A stretch of 40,215 bases of DNA from Chryseobacterium sp. Leaf394. GTDB taxonomy: Bacteria; Bacteroidota; Bacteroidia; Flavobacteriales; Weeksellaceae. The notes beneath the pieces were generated by a model. That model worked only from the letters and a program-made list of their open reading frames with translations. It ran no database searches and was not told where the DNA came from. Positions 1 through 7,447 of this stretch are shown one piece after another. Within the stretch, counting starts at the first letter, position 1, and the number at the start of each line of letters is the position of its first letter. Position numbers and translations under genes: made by a program. The stretch is from assembly GCF_001424105.1 (NCBI RefSeq), contig NZ_LMQH01000011.1, positions 116,122 to 156,336 of the forward strand, read 5' to 3'.

Positions 1-1
1 A

Positions 2-49
2 AGAGTAGCAGTATTGGAGCGCAGTTTTGCTAAAGGAAATTTTTGCTAA
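2..49 (+). CDS. C-terminal end of an upstream gene (partial, tentative)
   Basis: An open frame enters from the left edge and stops at 47-49, four bases before the Imm22-like start at 54. Only 15 residues are visible, ending SFAKGNFC, too few to recognise. The tight spacing is what is expected of a toxin gene followed by its immunity gene, so this may be the toxin C-terminus, but that is inference. Another frame also stays open for ten codons, to 33, so even the reading frame is uncertain. Confidence 0.3.
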   Translation, partial: RVAVLERSFAKGNFC

Positions 50-53
50 ATAA

Positions 54-424
54 ATGAACATGGAAAAAGAAAATATTGTATCAATTTGGGTAGGGAGTTT
101 CGAGAATGAAGAAAAATTTCATTATTATATTAAGGAAATCTATGATGAGGAGGGAGATTCAAGTTCTAAATTTATGGAGGATTTCAATATTGATTTATAG
201 ATAACCAATTTCAAGAGTCAGCTTTTTTTATTGAAAAAATAGAGTTAGATAAGCTAAATAATGCCTCATATTACAATAGTTTTTCAGGTAAACTTTCCGA
301 AATGGACTTTAAAGACGATAATTCAATTATTCTACTGTATGATTTTGAATCTGAAAAAAAAATTGTTTTCAAAGACAATGTTAGATTTTTAGGAAGTTTT
401 CAGTATAAAAAAAATAACACATAG
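54..424 (+). pseudogene. Imm22-family immunity protein, frameshifted
   Basis: Frame one starts at ATG 54 and gives an N-terminus with VSIWVGSFENEEKFHYYI, the WxGxF signature start of the Imm22 (DUF4284) polymorphic-toxin immunity family. It stops at TAG 198-200 after DFNIDL. The next frame continues the same family immediately as DNQFQESAFFIEK and runs to TAG 422-424. Adding one T at about 195 restores IDFIDNQFQES and one protein of about 123 residues, close to what I expect for the family. The gene is therefore complete except for a single missing base in a short T run. This is either a real loss of function in an orphan immunity gene or a one-base sequence error. Imm22 proteins normally neutralise a toxin encoded just upstream, whose gene would lie outside the window. 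Confidence 0.7.
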
Positions 425-609
425 TTTTATTCTTATGGCAAACGGTACGAGCGAGATGTTCTTACCATCACATGCGTCACGTTTGTGTCCGCACTATTTT
501 AACTAATTTCTAAAATTTCCGCACTCCTCGCTCTCCGAATTTTCTCTATTTCGTAGCTTTAGTTTATAAAGACCATTTTCATTAAAACAGTTTTTCAACT
601 CATTCTTAT

Positions 610-617
610 TATCTTTG
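610..617 (+). promoter_or_regulatory. -7 promoter box, class III aminotransferase gene
   Basis: TATCTTTG matches the Bacteroidota housekeeping -7 consensus TAnnTTTG and lies 23 bases before the ATG at 641. No clear -33 TTTG is seen. The rest of 425-640 shows no gene. Confidence 0.5.
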
Positions 618-640
618 CCAAATCATTTTTAAAGGAAATC

Positions 641-1816
641 ATGCAAAAGGAATTTTTTAAATATCAGGCACAGACGACGCAGTTTGCCGCAGGTTTTGAA
701 GTTGAAAAAGCAGTGGGAAGTTACATTTACGGAACTGACGGCAGAAAATATCTTGATTTTGTTGCCGGAGTTTCTGCCAATACTTTAGGGCATTCGCATC
801 AGAAAATTGTTGATGCTATTAAAGAGCAGGCAGAAAAATACCTTCACGTCATGGTTTATGGAGAATATGCTCAGGAAAAACCTGTTGCATTGTGTCAGCT
901 TCTGGCAGAATCTGTTCCCGATCCTCTGGAAGTTACTTATTTGGTGAACAGTGGTGCAGAAGCCATTGACGGAGCTTTAAAATTAGCCAAAAGATATACC
1001 GGAAGAGAAGAAATCATTTCCATGAAAGACGCTTACCACGGCAATACCCACGGTGCACTTTCTGTAGCGGGCAACGAATATCATAAGAGAGAATTCAGAC
1101 CATTGCTGCCAATGGTGAACTTTATTGAGTTTAATAATGAAGCAGATTTTCCAAAGATTACTGAGAAAACGGCGTGCGTTATTGCCGAAACCATTCAGGG
1201 AGCAGCAGGTTTTCTGATGCCTTCGGAGAACTATTTCAGAAATCTTAAAAAACGATGCGAAGAAGTGGGAGCTCTTTTAATTTTAGATGAAATTCAGCCT
1301 GGCTTTGGCAGAACAGGAAAACTGTTTGCCTTCGAACATTACGGAATTGTTCCCGATATTCTCGTGATGGGAAAAGGCATGGGCGGGGGCGTTCCTGTAG
1401 GTGCATTTATGAGTTCAAAAGAAATGATGGAAACACTGTCTCATTCCCCGAAATTGGGTCACATTACCACATTCGGTGGAAATCCTCTGATTGCAGCTTC
1501 AAGCCATGCCACTTTACAGGAAGTTCTGGACAGTGGTTTGATGAATGAAACAGATGCCAAAGAAAAACTTTTCAGGGAACTATTAATTCATCCTAAAATT
1601 AAAAACATCAACGGTAAAGGCCTGATGCTCGCTGTAAATTTAGGCTCACCCGATTTCACCATCCACATCGCCAAAAAGTGTATGGAAAAAGGACTGATTG
1701 TTTTCTGGCAGCTGTACCGTAACGAATACATGAGAATTTCCCCTCCACTGACTATTTCTGAGGACGAAATCCGGGAAGGGTGTGCTGTGATTCTGGAAGC
1801 TTTAAATGAAAATTAA
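641..1816 (+). CDS. Class III (acetylornithine/ornithine-type) PLP aminotransferase
   Basis: A 391-residue class III pyridoxal-phosphate aminotransferase, cytoplasmic, predicted to move an amino group from an omega-amino or amino-acid donor to a keto acid. The N-terminus has the family's GSYIYGTDGRKYLDF and GVSANTLGHSH segments. NSGAEAIDGALKLA is the PLP phosphate-binding region, D216 in LILDEIQPGFGRTG should bind the PLP ring nitrogen, and K245 in VMGKGMGGGVPVGAF is the expected Schiff-base lysine. The length is slightly short for the class (usually about 400-450). The gene stands alone behind its own promoter-like box, so context does not define the substrate. Acetylornithine, ornithine or another omega-amino acid aminotransferase are all possible, and I leave the symbol blank. 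Confidence 0.85.
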   Translation: MQKEFFKYQAQTTQFAAGFEVEKAVGSYIYGTDGRKYLDFVAGVSANTLGHSHQKIVDAIKEQAEKYLHVMVYGEYAQEKPVALCQLLAESVPDPLEVTYLVNSGAEAIDGALKLAKRYTGREEIISMKDAYHGNTHGALSVAGNEYHKREFRPLLPMVNFIEFNNEADFPKITEKTACVIAETIQGAAGFLMPSENYFRNLKKRCEEVGALLILDEIQPGFGRTGKLFAFEHYGIVPDILVMGKGMGGGVPVGAFMSSKEMMETLSHSPKLGHITTFGGNPLIAASSHATLQEVLDSGLMNETDAKEKLFRELLIHPKIKNINGKGLMLAVNLGSPDFTIHIAKKCMEKGLIVFWQLYRNEYMRISPPLTISEDEIREGCAVILEALNEN

Positions 1817-1885
1817 CCGTTAATAAAAGCTTTGCAAAGTCTTATGACAAAAATCATAAACCTTTTATAAAAAAGTAACCTCTGT

Positions 1886-1917
1886 TTTGTTAAATAAAAA
1901 AATTAATTTATATATTG
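1886..1917 (+). promoter_or_regulatory. Promoter for the START-like gene
   Basis: TTTG at 1886-1889 is followed about 20 bases later by a TATATTG-like -7 element ending at 1917, 24 bases before the ATG at 1942. The -7 box is one base off the TAnnTTTG consensus. Confidence 0.4.
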
Positions 1918-1941
1918 CGACACGATTAAAACAGAGAATAT

Positions 1942-2328
1942 ATGGCGAAAAATAAAGTCCATTATGAGTTTCCAATGCACTGTCTGTCAGAGATTTTATA
2001 CGAATATCTGGCTACAGCAGAGGGTTTGTCAGAATGGTTTGCGGAGGATGTTGTAGAGAAAGGAGACGATTTCTTTTTCAGCTGGGGCGGTGGTCCTGCT
2101 GAAAAGGCTACACTGATCAGATATAAGCCTGAAGGTTTCGTGCGTTTCAGATGGGAGGAAGATGAGGGAACCAAAAATTTCTTTGAAATGACGATTACAA
2201 TCGATGATATTACAGAAGATCTCGCTCTGAATATTACAGATTTCTGTGAAGATGGAGATGAAGAAGAGAACGCTTTGTACTGGGAAAATCTGATCGAAAA
2301 TCTAAGAATAAAATTAGGCGCTGCTTAA
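1942..2328 (+). CDS. START-like (SRPBCC-fold) domain protein
   Basis: A 128-residue acidic cytoplasmic protein without signal peptide or membrane segment. The pattern EFPMHCLSEILYEYLATAEGLSEWFAEDV followed in pieces by beta-rich segments, with FSWGGGPAEKATLIRYKP and VRFRWEEDEGTKNFFEM, matches the short START-like/AHSA1-type helix-grip fold common in Flavobacteriia. The family binds hydrophobic ligands or acts as a co-chaperone-like module, but the role of this branch is not known to me. It is followed 72 bases later by the class IV aminotransferase-like gene, with a terminator between them, so they are adjacent but probably transcribed separately. The START-like assignment is good; function is unassigned. 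Confidence 0.75.
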   Translation: MAKNKVHYEFPMHCLSEILYEYLATAEGLSEWFAEDVVEKGDDFFFSWGGGPAEKATLIRYKPEGFVRFRWEEDEGTKNFFEMTITIDDITEDLALNITDFCEDGDEEENALYWENLIENLRIKLGAA

Positions 2329-2354
2329 GAATAAAATATCAATGGATAAAACTG

Positions 2355-2383
2355 ATGAACGATTTATCGTTCATTATTTTTTT
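2355..2383 (+). terminator. Rho-independent terminator after the START-like gene
   Basis: ATGAACGAT at 2355-2363 pairs with ATCGTTCAT at 2366-2374 (effectively a 7-bp stem with a 6-base loop), followed by a run of seven T at 2377-2383. Confidence 0.7.
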
Positions 2384-2400
2384 AGCTAAATTCAGAAAAA

Positions 2401-3210
2401 TTGAAAAATTATATTTTTACTTCCGGTGCGGTGGAAGAGGCCAACAGAGCTTTTACTTTGGGTGATGCCGTAAAAGTTTCTTTTTTTATCAGAAACGCTC
2501 AACTGATCATGGATGAAGAATGCTATTTCTTTTTAATGGCTTCTATGCGGAAAATGCGTCTTAATATTCCGTTGAGTTATACTCTGGAGTTTTTTCAGAA
2601 TCTGTTTAATACTGAAATTATTCAGGGAAAGTCGGTAGAAAATGGAATTATCAACTTCCTGGCTTACAGAAATACTGACGGAATCACGCTTTCCAAATCA
2701 ACGGTATCCTACTTTTTTGAAGTGACAGAGGTTGCGGATGTTCTTGATATTCATGAAAGAAATCTGGAGTTGGATCTGATCAAGGAAATCAATGTCAACA
2801 CCAATCTGTTAAGCAATATCAGAGTACATTCTCCAGAAAATATTTACGGAAGCATTTATGCCGAAGAAAATGATCTGGATGATGTGATATTCCTGAATCC
2901 AAATAAGAGAATTGCACGGACTGCTTTAGGCAATCTTCTTTTTTTAGAAGAAAACACCATAAAAATTCCAAAACATACAGAAGGAGCGTACATTTCGCCC
3001 TTGCTCGAAAACTTTGTGACTTTTTTAGATAAGAAAAAACTGGTTACGATTCAGGAGAGTGAAATGATCGCCTTTGAATCTCAAAAAGCTGAAGAAATCC
3101 TCCTGATTTCCGATGAAAAGGGAATTTTCTCTGTAGGAAAGATCCGGAATAAAACTTTTACCAACACAAGATTTACAGCTCTTGTGCAGGAATGGAAAGA
3201 AAGTTTCTGA
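2401..3210 (+). CDS. Class IV aminotransferase-like protein
   Basis: A 269-residue protein resembling the class IV (IlvE/PabC/D-amino acid) PLP aminotransferase fold. The GGD-type N-terminal region appears as AFTLGDAVKVSFF and the C-terminal half carries DLDDVIFLNPNKRIARTALGNLLFLEEN, comparable to the dealLLd..G.vtE...sNlF region of the class. The start is TTG at 2401: an in-frame stop at 2383-2385 rules out anything further upstream, and the first in-frame ATG would delete the N-terminal strand. The expected catalytic K-x-x-N is not clear. K128-EI-N131 lies too far upstream of the DDVIFL strand, while the better-placed S144-PE-N147 has Ser instead of Lys. It may be a non-catalytic or altered family member. 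Its own terminator follows. Confidence 0.65.
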   Translation: MKNYIFTSGAVEEANRAFTLGDAVKVSFFIRNAQLIMDEECYFFLMASMRKMRLNIPLSYTLEFFQNLFNTEIIQGKSVENGIINFLAYRNTDGITLSKSTVSYFFEVTEVADVLDIHERNLELDLIKEINVNTNLLSNIRVHSPENIYGSIYAEENDLDDVIFLNPNKRIARTALGNLLFLEENTIKIPKHTEGAYISPLLENFVTFLDKKKLVTIQESEMIAFESQKAEEILLISDEKGIFSVGKIRNKTFTNTRFTALVQEWKESF

Positions 3211-3218
3211 AATTGACA

Positions 3219-3260
3219 AACCCGGTAAACAACGTTTCAAGTCCTTTACCGGGTTTTTTT
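3219..3260 (+). terminator. Rho-independent terminator after the class IV aminotransferase-like gene
   Basis: AACCCGGTAAA at 3219-3229 pairs perfectly with TTTACCGGGTT at 3245-3255 (11 bp) and is followed by T to 3260. It separates this gene from the convergent amidase gene. Confidence 0.8.
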
Positions 3261-3288
3261 CTGAGCTGGTCAGATTTGTATTTTTAAT

Positions 3289-3870
3289 CTATAATTCGCT
3301 GAAAATCTTTTCAAACTTAGCTGCAACATCTTTCTGACCTTCTGCGCTGGTCAGATATTTTCTGTCTTTTGTACTGTTGATGAAGCCCAGCTCCACTAAT
3401 ACTGCAGGAGAATTTGATTCCCTTAAGATATGAAGATTTTTTTCTTCAATTCTACATTCGCCAAGATTTTTTGAGATAATTTTTGCTAATTTTTTTGAAC
3501 CTTCCGAAGACTGGGTATAAATCTCAGGTCCCTGTTTGTCAGACTCAGGTTTTGGGCTGCTGTTGACATGAAGAGAAATCACAGCAACAGGATTCATGCT
3601 GTTAATGATCTCGGTACGTATGCTCAATGGAGAATTTGTGTCTGAATCTCTTGTTAAAACAATTTCGTATTCAGAATCGTTACTGTTGTGACTTTTAATC
3701 TCTCGGGCAATATTCATTACAATTTCTTTCTCTGTGAAACCGCTGTGCTGAGCTCCGAAATCATCACCTCCATGACCGGCATCGATCACGATTATTTTTT
3801 TGTTTAAAGGGGTAAAAGATAAAAAAGATGCTGCAAAAAGTGCACAGCCAAAAAGTTTAAGTGTTTTCAT
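3289..3870 (-). CDS. N-acetylmuramoyl-L-alanine amidase (Amidase_3)
   Basis: A 193-residue exported zinc amidase that cleaves the bond between N-acetylmuramic acid and the L-Ala of the peptide stem during cell separation or wall turnover. Residues 1-20 form a signal peptide (hydrophobic FGCALFAASFLSFTP). The catalytic domain fills the rest: H33 in IVIDAGHGGDDFGA and E47 in GFTEKEIV are expected zinc ligands, ISLHVNSSP gives the third ligand His, and the VELGF Glu near the C-terminus is the general base. No AMIN or SH3 targeting domain is present, so this is the minimal catalytic form. It is transcribed alone and convergent with the preceding gene. Confidence 0.88.
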   Translation of the reverse strand: MKTLKLFGCALFAASFLSFTPLNKKIIVIDAGHGGDDFGAQHSGFTEKEIVMNIAREIKSHNSNDSEYEIVLTRDSDTNSPLSIRTEIINSMNPVAVISLHVNSSPKPESDKQGPEIYTQSSEGSKKLAKIISKNLGECRIEEKNLHILRESNSPAVLVELGFINSTKDRKYLTSAEGQKDVAAKFEKIFSEL

Positions 3871-3975
3871 TCTGGTAAGAATTTATTTATCCAAATAACG
3901 TGAAATCTTTCTTAAAACTGCGTTAAAGGTTACTTAAAAATTTGTTAATATATGAATTTCAGCTTTTTAAGGTCT

Positions 3976-4524
3976 TTAATTCATTGAAATATCTTCAGGT
4001 GAATTGGCCCAAAGGAGAAATTCACCGCCAAGGTTTTGCATGATCGATTTCCACAACGTCTGGTCGTTTGGAAGCGTGTAATCCAGATTATAAACATCCA
4101 CTACCGTCCAGACTTTACGGGAAATCTCATCTTCCAGCTGCCCTGCCATCCATCCGGAATATCCAGAAAATATTTTCAGATCGTTTACATGCACCTGGTT
4201 GGTCATTACGGCTGCGATTACTTTTTCCACATCTTCTGTGAGGTAAAAATCAGGTGTGATTTCGGAGTAATTTTCTGTAATTTTTTCACCTTTAATAATG
4301 AAGAAAACCTTGTCATTCTCTACAGGTCCACCATCATAGACATCAATTTTAAATTCAAAAAGGCTTTTGAATCTGGTGCTTATTTTGGTGTTTTTCTTAT
4401 TGAGTATAAGCCCAAAACTTCCACTCTCATCATGGTCAATTATGAGCACTACAGACCGGGAAAAAATATCGCCCGATATATCAGGTGTAGAGATTAATAT
4501 TTTACCTTTGTAAGAGTAATTCAT
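3976..4524 (-). CDS. YqgE/AlgH family protein (UPF0301)
   Basis: A 182-residue protein of the YqgE/AlgH family. The hallmark start is visible as GKILISTPDISGDIFSRSVVLI, followed by SFGLILNKK, YDGGPVENDKVFFI and FSGYSGWMAGQLEDEI, all canonical family blocks. An upstream ATG at 4563 would add 13 residues and overlap pdxH, so I take the second Met at 4524, which gives the usual MNYSYKGK opening. The biochemical role is not established; in pseudomonads AlgH has been linked to regulation of alginate. It is divergent from pdxH with only 24 bases between the starts. Confidence 0.88.
   Translation of the reverse strand: MNYSYKGKILISTPDISGDIFSRSVVLIIDHDESGSFGLILNKKNTKISTRFKSLFEFKIDVYDGGPVENDKVFFIIKGEKITENYSEITPDFYLTEDVEKVIAAVMTNQVHVNDLKIFSGYSGWMAGQLEDEISRKVWTVVDVYNLDYTLPNDQTLWKSIMQNLGGEFLLWANSPEDISMN
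4503..4510 (+). promoter_or_regulatory. -7 promoter box for pdxH, inside the yqgE 5' end
   Basis: TACCTTTG matches TAnnTTTG and lies 38 bases before the pdxH ATG at 4549. It overlaps the first codons of the divergent YqgE gene, so the two transcription units share a compact control region. Confidence 0.45.
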
Positions 4525-4548
4525 ACTCAAATGTAATAAAAATTCTTT

Positions 4549-5190
4549 ATGGAAAATCTGCACGACAGGAGAAAAATTTACGAAAAATTACAACTTATTG
4601 AAAATGAGATTAAACAAAATCCTTTCGAGCAGTTCAGAGACTGGTTTTTGGAGGCTTCAGAGAATCCTGCGGTATCAGAATCCAACGCAATGGCTGTTTC
4701 AACGGTCGAGGAGGACGGTTGCCCGCGCACTAGAATGGTACTTTTGAAATCTTACAGTCACGAAGGATTCGTATTTTATACCAATTACGACAGCAGAAAA
4801 GGAAAATCTATAGAAAAAACGCATCAGGCATGCCTTCATTTTTTCTGGCCTTCACTGGAAAGGCAGATTATTATTAAAGCCAATCTGGAAAGAATAACTG
4901 AAAATCTGAGTGACGGCTATTTCCATTCCAGGCCTAAGGGAAGTCAGCTCGGGGCTGTGGTGTCTCCTCAAAGTGAAAAGATTCCGAACCGTGAATATCT
5001 TGAGGAAAAATTAAAATCGCTTGAAGAAGAATATGAAAATAAAGAAATCCCGAGACCTGAAAACTGGGGCGGTTATGTTGCCAAGCCATATGAAATTGAA
5101 TTCTGGCAGGGAAGACCCAACCGTCTGCACGACCGTATTATTTACAGTTTGGGAGATTTGGATTGGGAAATTTCACGTCTGGCTCCTTAA
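4549..5190 (+). CDS. pdxH: Pyridoxamine 5'-phosphate oxidase
   Basis: A 213-residue FMN-dependent oxidase that converts pyridoxamine 5'-phosphate or pyridoxine 5'-phosphate to pyridoxal 5'-phosphate in the vitamin B6 salvage pathway. Diagnostic segments are RTRMVLLKSYSHEGFVFYTNY and SRKGKSIE (FMN contacts), HFFWPSLERQI, SRPKGSQLGAVVSPQS, and the C-terminal signature EFWQGRPNRLHDRI ending in WEISRLAP (substrate and FMN binding). Length and both ends match the family. The enzyme supplies the cofactor used by the two aminotransferase-type genes nearby, though they are not in one operon. A bidirectional terminator follows. Confidence 0.96.
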   Translation: MENLHDRRKIYEKLQLIENEIKQNPFEQFRDWFLEASENPAVSESNAMAVSTVEEDGCPRTRMVLLKSYSHEGFVFYTNYDSRKGKSIEKTHQACLHFFWPSLERQIIIKANLERITENLSDGYFHSRPKGSQLGAVVSPQSEKIPNREYLEEKLKSLEEEYENKEIPRPENWGGYVAKPYEIEFWQGRPNRLHDRIIYSLGDLDWEISRLAP

Positions 5191-5210
5191 ATTTCACGTC
5201 TTTGGACATA

Positions 5211-5246
5211 AAAAAAACCTCATCAGCCGATGAGGTTTAGTTTTTT
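5211..5246. terminator. Bidirectional terminator between pdxH and the HU gene
   Basis: AACCTCATC at 5216-5224 pairs with GATGAGGTT at 5229-5237 (9 bp, 4-base loop). A-run 5211-5217 gives a U tract on the minus strand, and the T-rich 5236-5246 gives one on the plus strand. Confidence 0.8.
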
Positions 5247-5258
5247 ATAACCGTATGA

Positions 5259-5555
5259 TTATTTCTTCTTTTTCTTATCACCTGCAACAGCAGTAGCAAG
5301 CTCAGCACCTGCTTTAAATTTAGCTACTTTCTTAGCAGCGATTTTGATTGGCATCTTAGTAGCAGGGTTAATACCTTGTCTTGCAGCTCTTTCAGCTACA
5401 GAGAAAGTACCGAATCCTACTAAAGAGATTTTTCCGTCTTTCTGCTGTAAAGTAGAAGTTACGTTAGACATAAAAGATTCTAAAGCAGCTTTTGCTGCAA
5501 CTTTAGTAATTCCTGCATCCTTTGCAATTGCGTCGATTAATTCAGACTTGTTCAT
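5259..5555 (-). CDS. HU-family DNA-binding protein with lysine tail
   Basis: A 98-residue histone-like DNA-bending protein. The N-terminal helices MNKSELIDAIAKDAGITK and AAKAALESFMSNV are typical, followed by the GFGTFSVAERAAR strand-turn and the DNA-inserting arm with INPATKMPIKIAAKK, where the Pro sits at the kinking position. The C-terminus carries a short extension ending in five Lys, absent from E. coli HU, which should add electrostatic DNA contact. It is monocistronic with the clearest promoter in the window (TTTG-N19-TAAATTTG), consistent with high expression. Whether it acts as a homodimer or with the second HU-type protein at 20765 cannot be read from sequence. Confidence 0.93.
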   Translation of the reverse strand: MNKSELIDAIAKDAGITKVAAKAALESFMSNVTSTLQQKDGKISLVGFGTFSVAERAARQGINPATKMPIKIAAKKVAKFKAGAELATAVAGDKKKKK

Positions 5556-5590
5556 AATTTGTAATATTAAAAGTTAGTTTGTTATAAAGG

Positions 5591-5621
5591 CAAATTTAGC
5601 ATAATTTTCATATTGTGCAAA
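5591..5621 (-). promoter_or_regulatory. Consensus promoter for the HU gene
   Basis: On the minus strand TTTG (5621-5618), a 19-base spacer and TAAATTTG (5598-5591) match the Bacteroidota consensus exactly. The -7 box lies 35 bases from the start codon. Confidence 0.8.
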
Positions 5622-5953
5622 TTTTTTGATAAAAGTTATTGAAATTTTCATAAAACTTTACAAATCATTAAAATCTGTGAATTTGAAAACCTGCGAAAAA
5701 TACGCATTTACAGTGGCTAAAATTGTGCCAAATGCCCTAAACATAATGTTTTACGATTATTAATCAGTTTTATTTTAATTTTATTAAATCCTAAATTTGC
5801 ATAATTCGTTAATGAATATCAAAATATGATTGAAAATCTGCTAAAATAACCTAATTATCAATTGAAAATTATTAATTGTGATATACATGAAATTAAGCTG
5901 TTTGTAAGATTTTAATCAGCTGCATTTTGGAAAATTATTAATAAATTTGTGCC
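5622..5953. other. AT-rich intergenic region between the HU gene and panD
   Basis: No gene is visible in this stretch. It holds TAAATTTG boxes at 5792-5799 and 5942-5949 on the plus strand, either of which may serve panD. The second lies only four bases before the panD ATG, which would produce an almost leaderless message; the first would give a leader of about 150 bases. Short AT-rich inverted segments around 5855-5880 are too degenerate to call. Confidence 0.4.
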
Positions 5954-6304
5954 ATGTTTATAGAAGTTTTCAAATCTAAAATTCACAGGGTAAGAGTTAC
6001 GGCTTCAGACCTTAATTATATCGGAAGTATTACCATCGATGAAGATCTTATAGATGCTGCAGGATTGGTAGTGGGAGAGCGGGTTTACATCGTGAATGTG
6101 AACAACGGTGAACGTTTTGACACCTACGTGATCAAAGGTAAAAGAAAATCCGGAGAAGTTTGTCTGAATGGCCCGGCTGCCCGAAAAGTGCAGCGTGACG
6201 ACATCATTATTATTATTGCTTATGCACAGATGAGCCCTGAAGAAGCGAGAGATTTTCAGCCGAAAATTGTTTTTCCGGACGAGAAAACAAATCTTCTTAC
6301 CTAA
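5954..6304 (+). CDS. panD: Aspartate 1-decarboxylase
   Basis: A 116-residue pyruvoyl-dependent enzyme that makes beta-alanine from L-aspartate for pantothenate and CoA synthesis. The proenzyme self-cleaves at G24-S25 within [15 protein letters not shown], turning S25 into the pyruvoyl group. The start [13 protein letters not shown], the central [28 protein letters not shown] and [10 protein letters not shown] are family hallmarks. It is followed six bases after its stop by the flippase-like gene, so the two are probably co-transcribed. The other pantothenate genes (panB, panC) are not in the window. Confidence 0.96.
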   Translation: MFIEVFKSKIHRVRVTASDLNYIGSITIDEDLIDAAGLVVGERVYIVNVNNGERFDTYVIKGKRKSGEVCLNGPAARKVQRDDIIIIIAYAQMSPEEARDFQPKIVFPDEKTNLLT

Positions 6305-6310
6305 AATGTA

Positions 6311-7390
6311 ATGGACGAGAAGAAAAAAGATCCCGTAAAAAGTTTTTTAACGATCCTTATTTCCCTTGCTTTTGCTGCGTTTTTTTTATGGTACGCCACA
6401 AAAGGACTTGATTTTAAGGTTATTCAAAAATCCCTGTCGAAAGCCAATTATTGGTGGGTAGCATTTGCAGGTGTTTTCGGACTGCTTGCGTATTGGTTCC
6501 GTGCTGTCCGGTGGAATCTGCTGCTGGAACCGATGGGGCATAAAATTTCCAGTTCGAACGCTTTGTGGAGTATTTCATTTGGTTATCTCATGAATCTTAC
6601 CATTCCGAGAAGCGGTGAGGTCGCCCGTGCTACTGCTTTGTACGGCGTTGAAAATGTTCCGGTAAGCAAATCTGTGGGAACAATTATTTTGGAAAGAGTA
6701 ATTGATCTTGTCTGCATGATGGGTTTTTTGGTTCTGACGGTGATTTTTAAATTTGATGCAATTATTTCTTTTTATAATTACGTCACTGCTAAAAAAGAAA
6801 CTTCGACAGAAAAACATGTTCCCACCGGTTTTGAAGAGTTTTTAATGAAGATTGGAATTCAGGATTTTGCATTCTTTTATATGGCTGTCAAAATTTTTGT
6901 TGCTGTTCTTATTGTGTCTCTTGTTGTCTATCTGATAAAATTTAAAAAAGCACAGCTCATCAATTTTGCAAAAGGAATCTGGGAAGGCATTGCTTCCATA
7001 TCCAAACTGGAGAAGAAAGGTAAATTTATCTTTTATACGCTTGCCATTTGGGTTTCCTATTATTTTGCGGCATATTTAGTTTGCTTTGCACTTCCCGAAA
7101 CTTCAGATTTTACTTTTGCTGATGGTTTTTTCATCATCGTTGTCGGTACCTTGGGAATGATCGTTCCGGCAAGTGGTGGCATCGGAGCTTTTAATCTCGC
7201 TATGAAATACGGTTTTATGACACTTTTTCTTGCTATGGGCAAAAATGGTGATGCGGGTGGCGAATTGGGAATTACTTACTCGTTTATTTCTCTACCACTT
7301 CAGTTGTTCTTAATGCTGATCATGGGCGGACTATCTATTGTGATGCTTGCAAAAGAACGTAACCGTGTTGTGGAATCTTCACAAAATTAA
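6311..7390 (+). CDS. Flippase-like integral membrane protein (UPF0104/LPG synthase TM family)
   Basis: A 359-residue polytopic inner-membrane protein of the UPF0104 / lysylphosphatidylglycerol-synthase transmembrane family. Around eight hydrophobic segments alternate with charged loops. Family blocks include WWVAFAGVFGLLAYWFRAVRW, the motif NLTIPRSGEVARATALYG, ILERVIDLVCMMGFL and the glycine-rich VVGTLGMIVPASGGIGAFNLA. The soluble aminoacyltransferase domain of MprF is absent, so only the flippase-like half is present; a lipid-translocating role is inferred from the family. It follows panD by six bases, a pairing that suggests co-transcription but not a shared pathway. Confidence 0.85.
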   Translation: MDEKKKDPVKSFLTILISLAFAAFFLWYATKGLDFKVIQKSLSKANYWWVAFAGVFGLLAYWFRAVRWNLLLEPMGHKISSSNALWSISFGYLMNLTIPRSGEVARATALYGVENVPVSKSVGTIILERVIDLVCMMGFLVLTVIFKFDAIISFYNYVTAKKETSTEKHVPTGFEEFLMKIGIQDFAFFYMAVKIFVAVLIVSLVVYLIKFKKAQLINFAKGIWEGIASISKLEKKGKFIFYTLAIWVSYYFAAYLVCFALPETSDFTFADGFFIIVVGTLGMIVPASGGIGAFNLAMKYGFMTLFLAMGKNGDAGGELGITYSFISLPLQLFLMLIMGGLSIVMLAKERNRVVESSQN

Positions 7391-7447
7391 TCTTAAATAA
7401 AAGTCGGTCTGGCTTAAAATTTTTAATTTTACTGAAACCGATTTTTT

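Noticed and set aside
3892..3901. Decamer ACGTTATTTG shared on the minus strand before the amidase (3901-3892) and Nudix (11875-11866) genes
   Set aside because: Only ten bases and not at the same distance from the start codons; likely chance or a degenerate -7 box.
4036..4497. A 153-codon plus-strand open frame
   Set aside because: Entirely antisense to the YqgE-type gene, whose conserved motifs are unmistakable.
7399..7447. Possible terminator hairpin before the nitronate monooxygenase gene (AAGTCGGT and ACCGATTTTTT)
   Set aside because: The stem has a bulge, the loop is about 30 bases and AT-rich, and the hairpin would end at the start codon; too weak to list.
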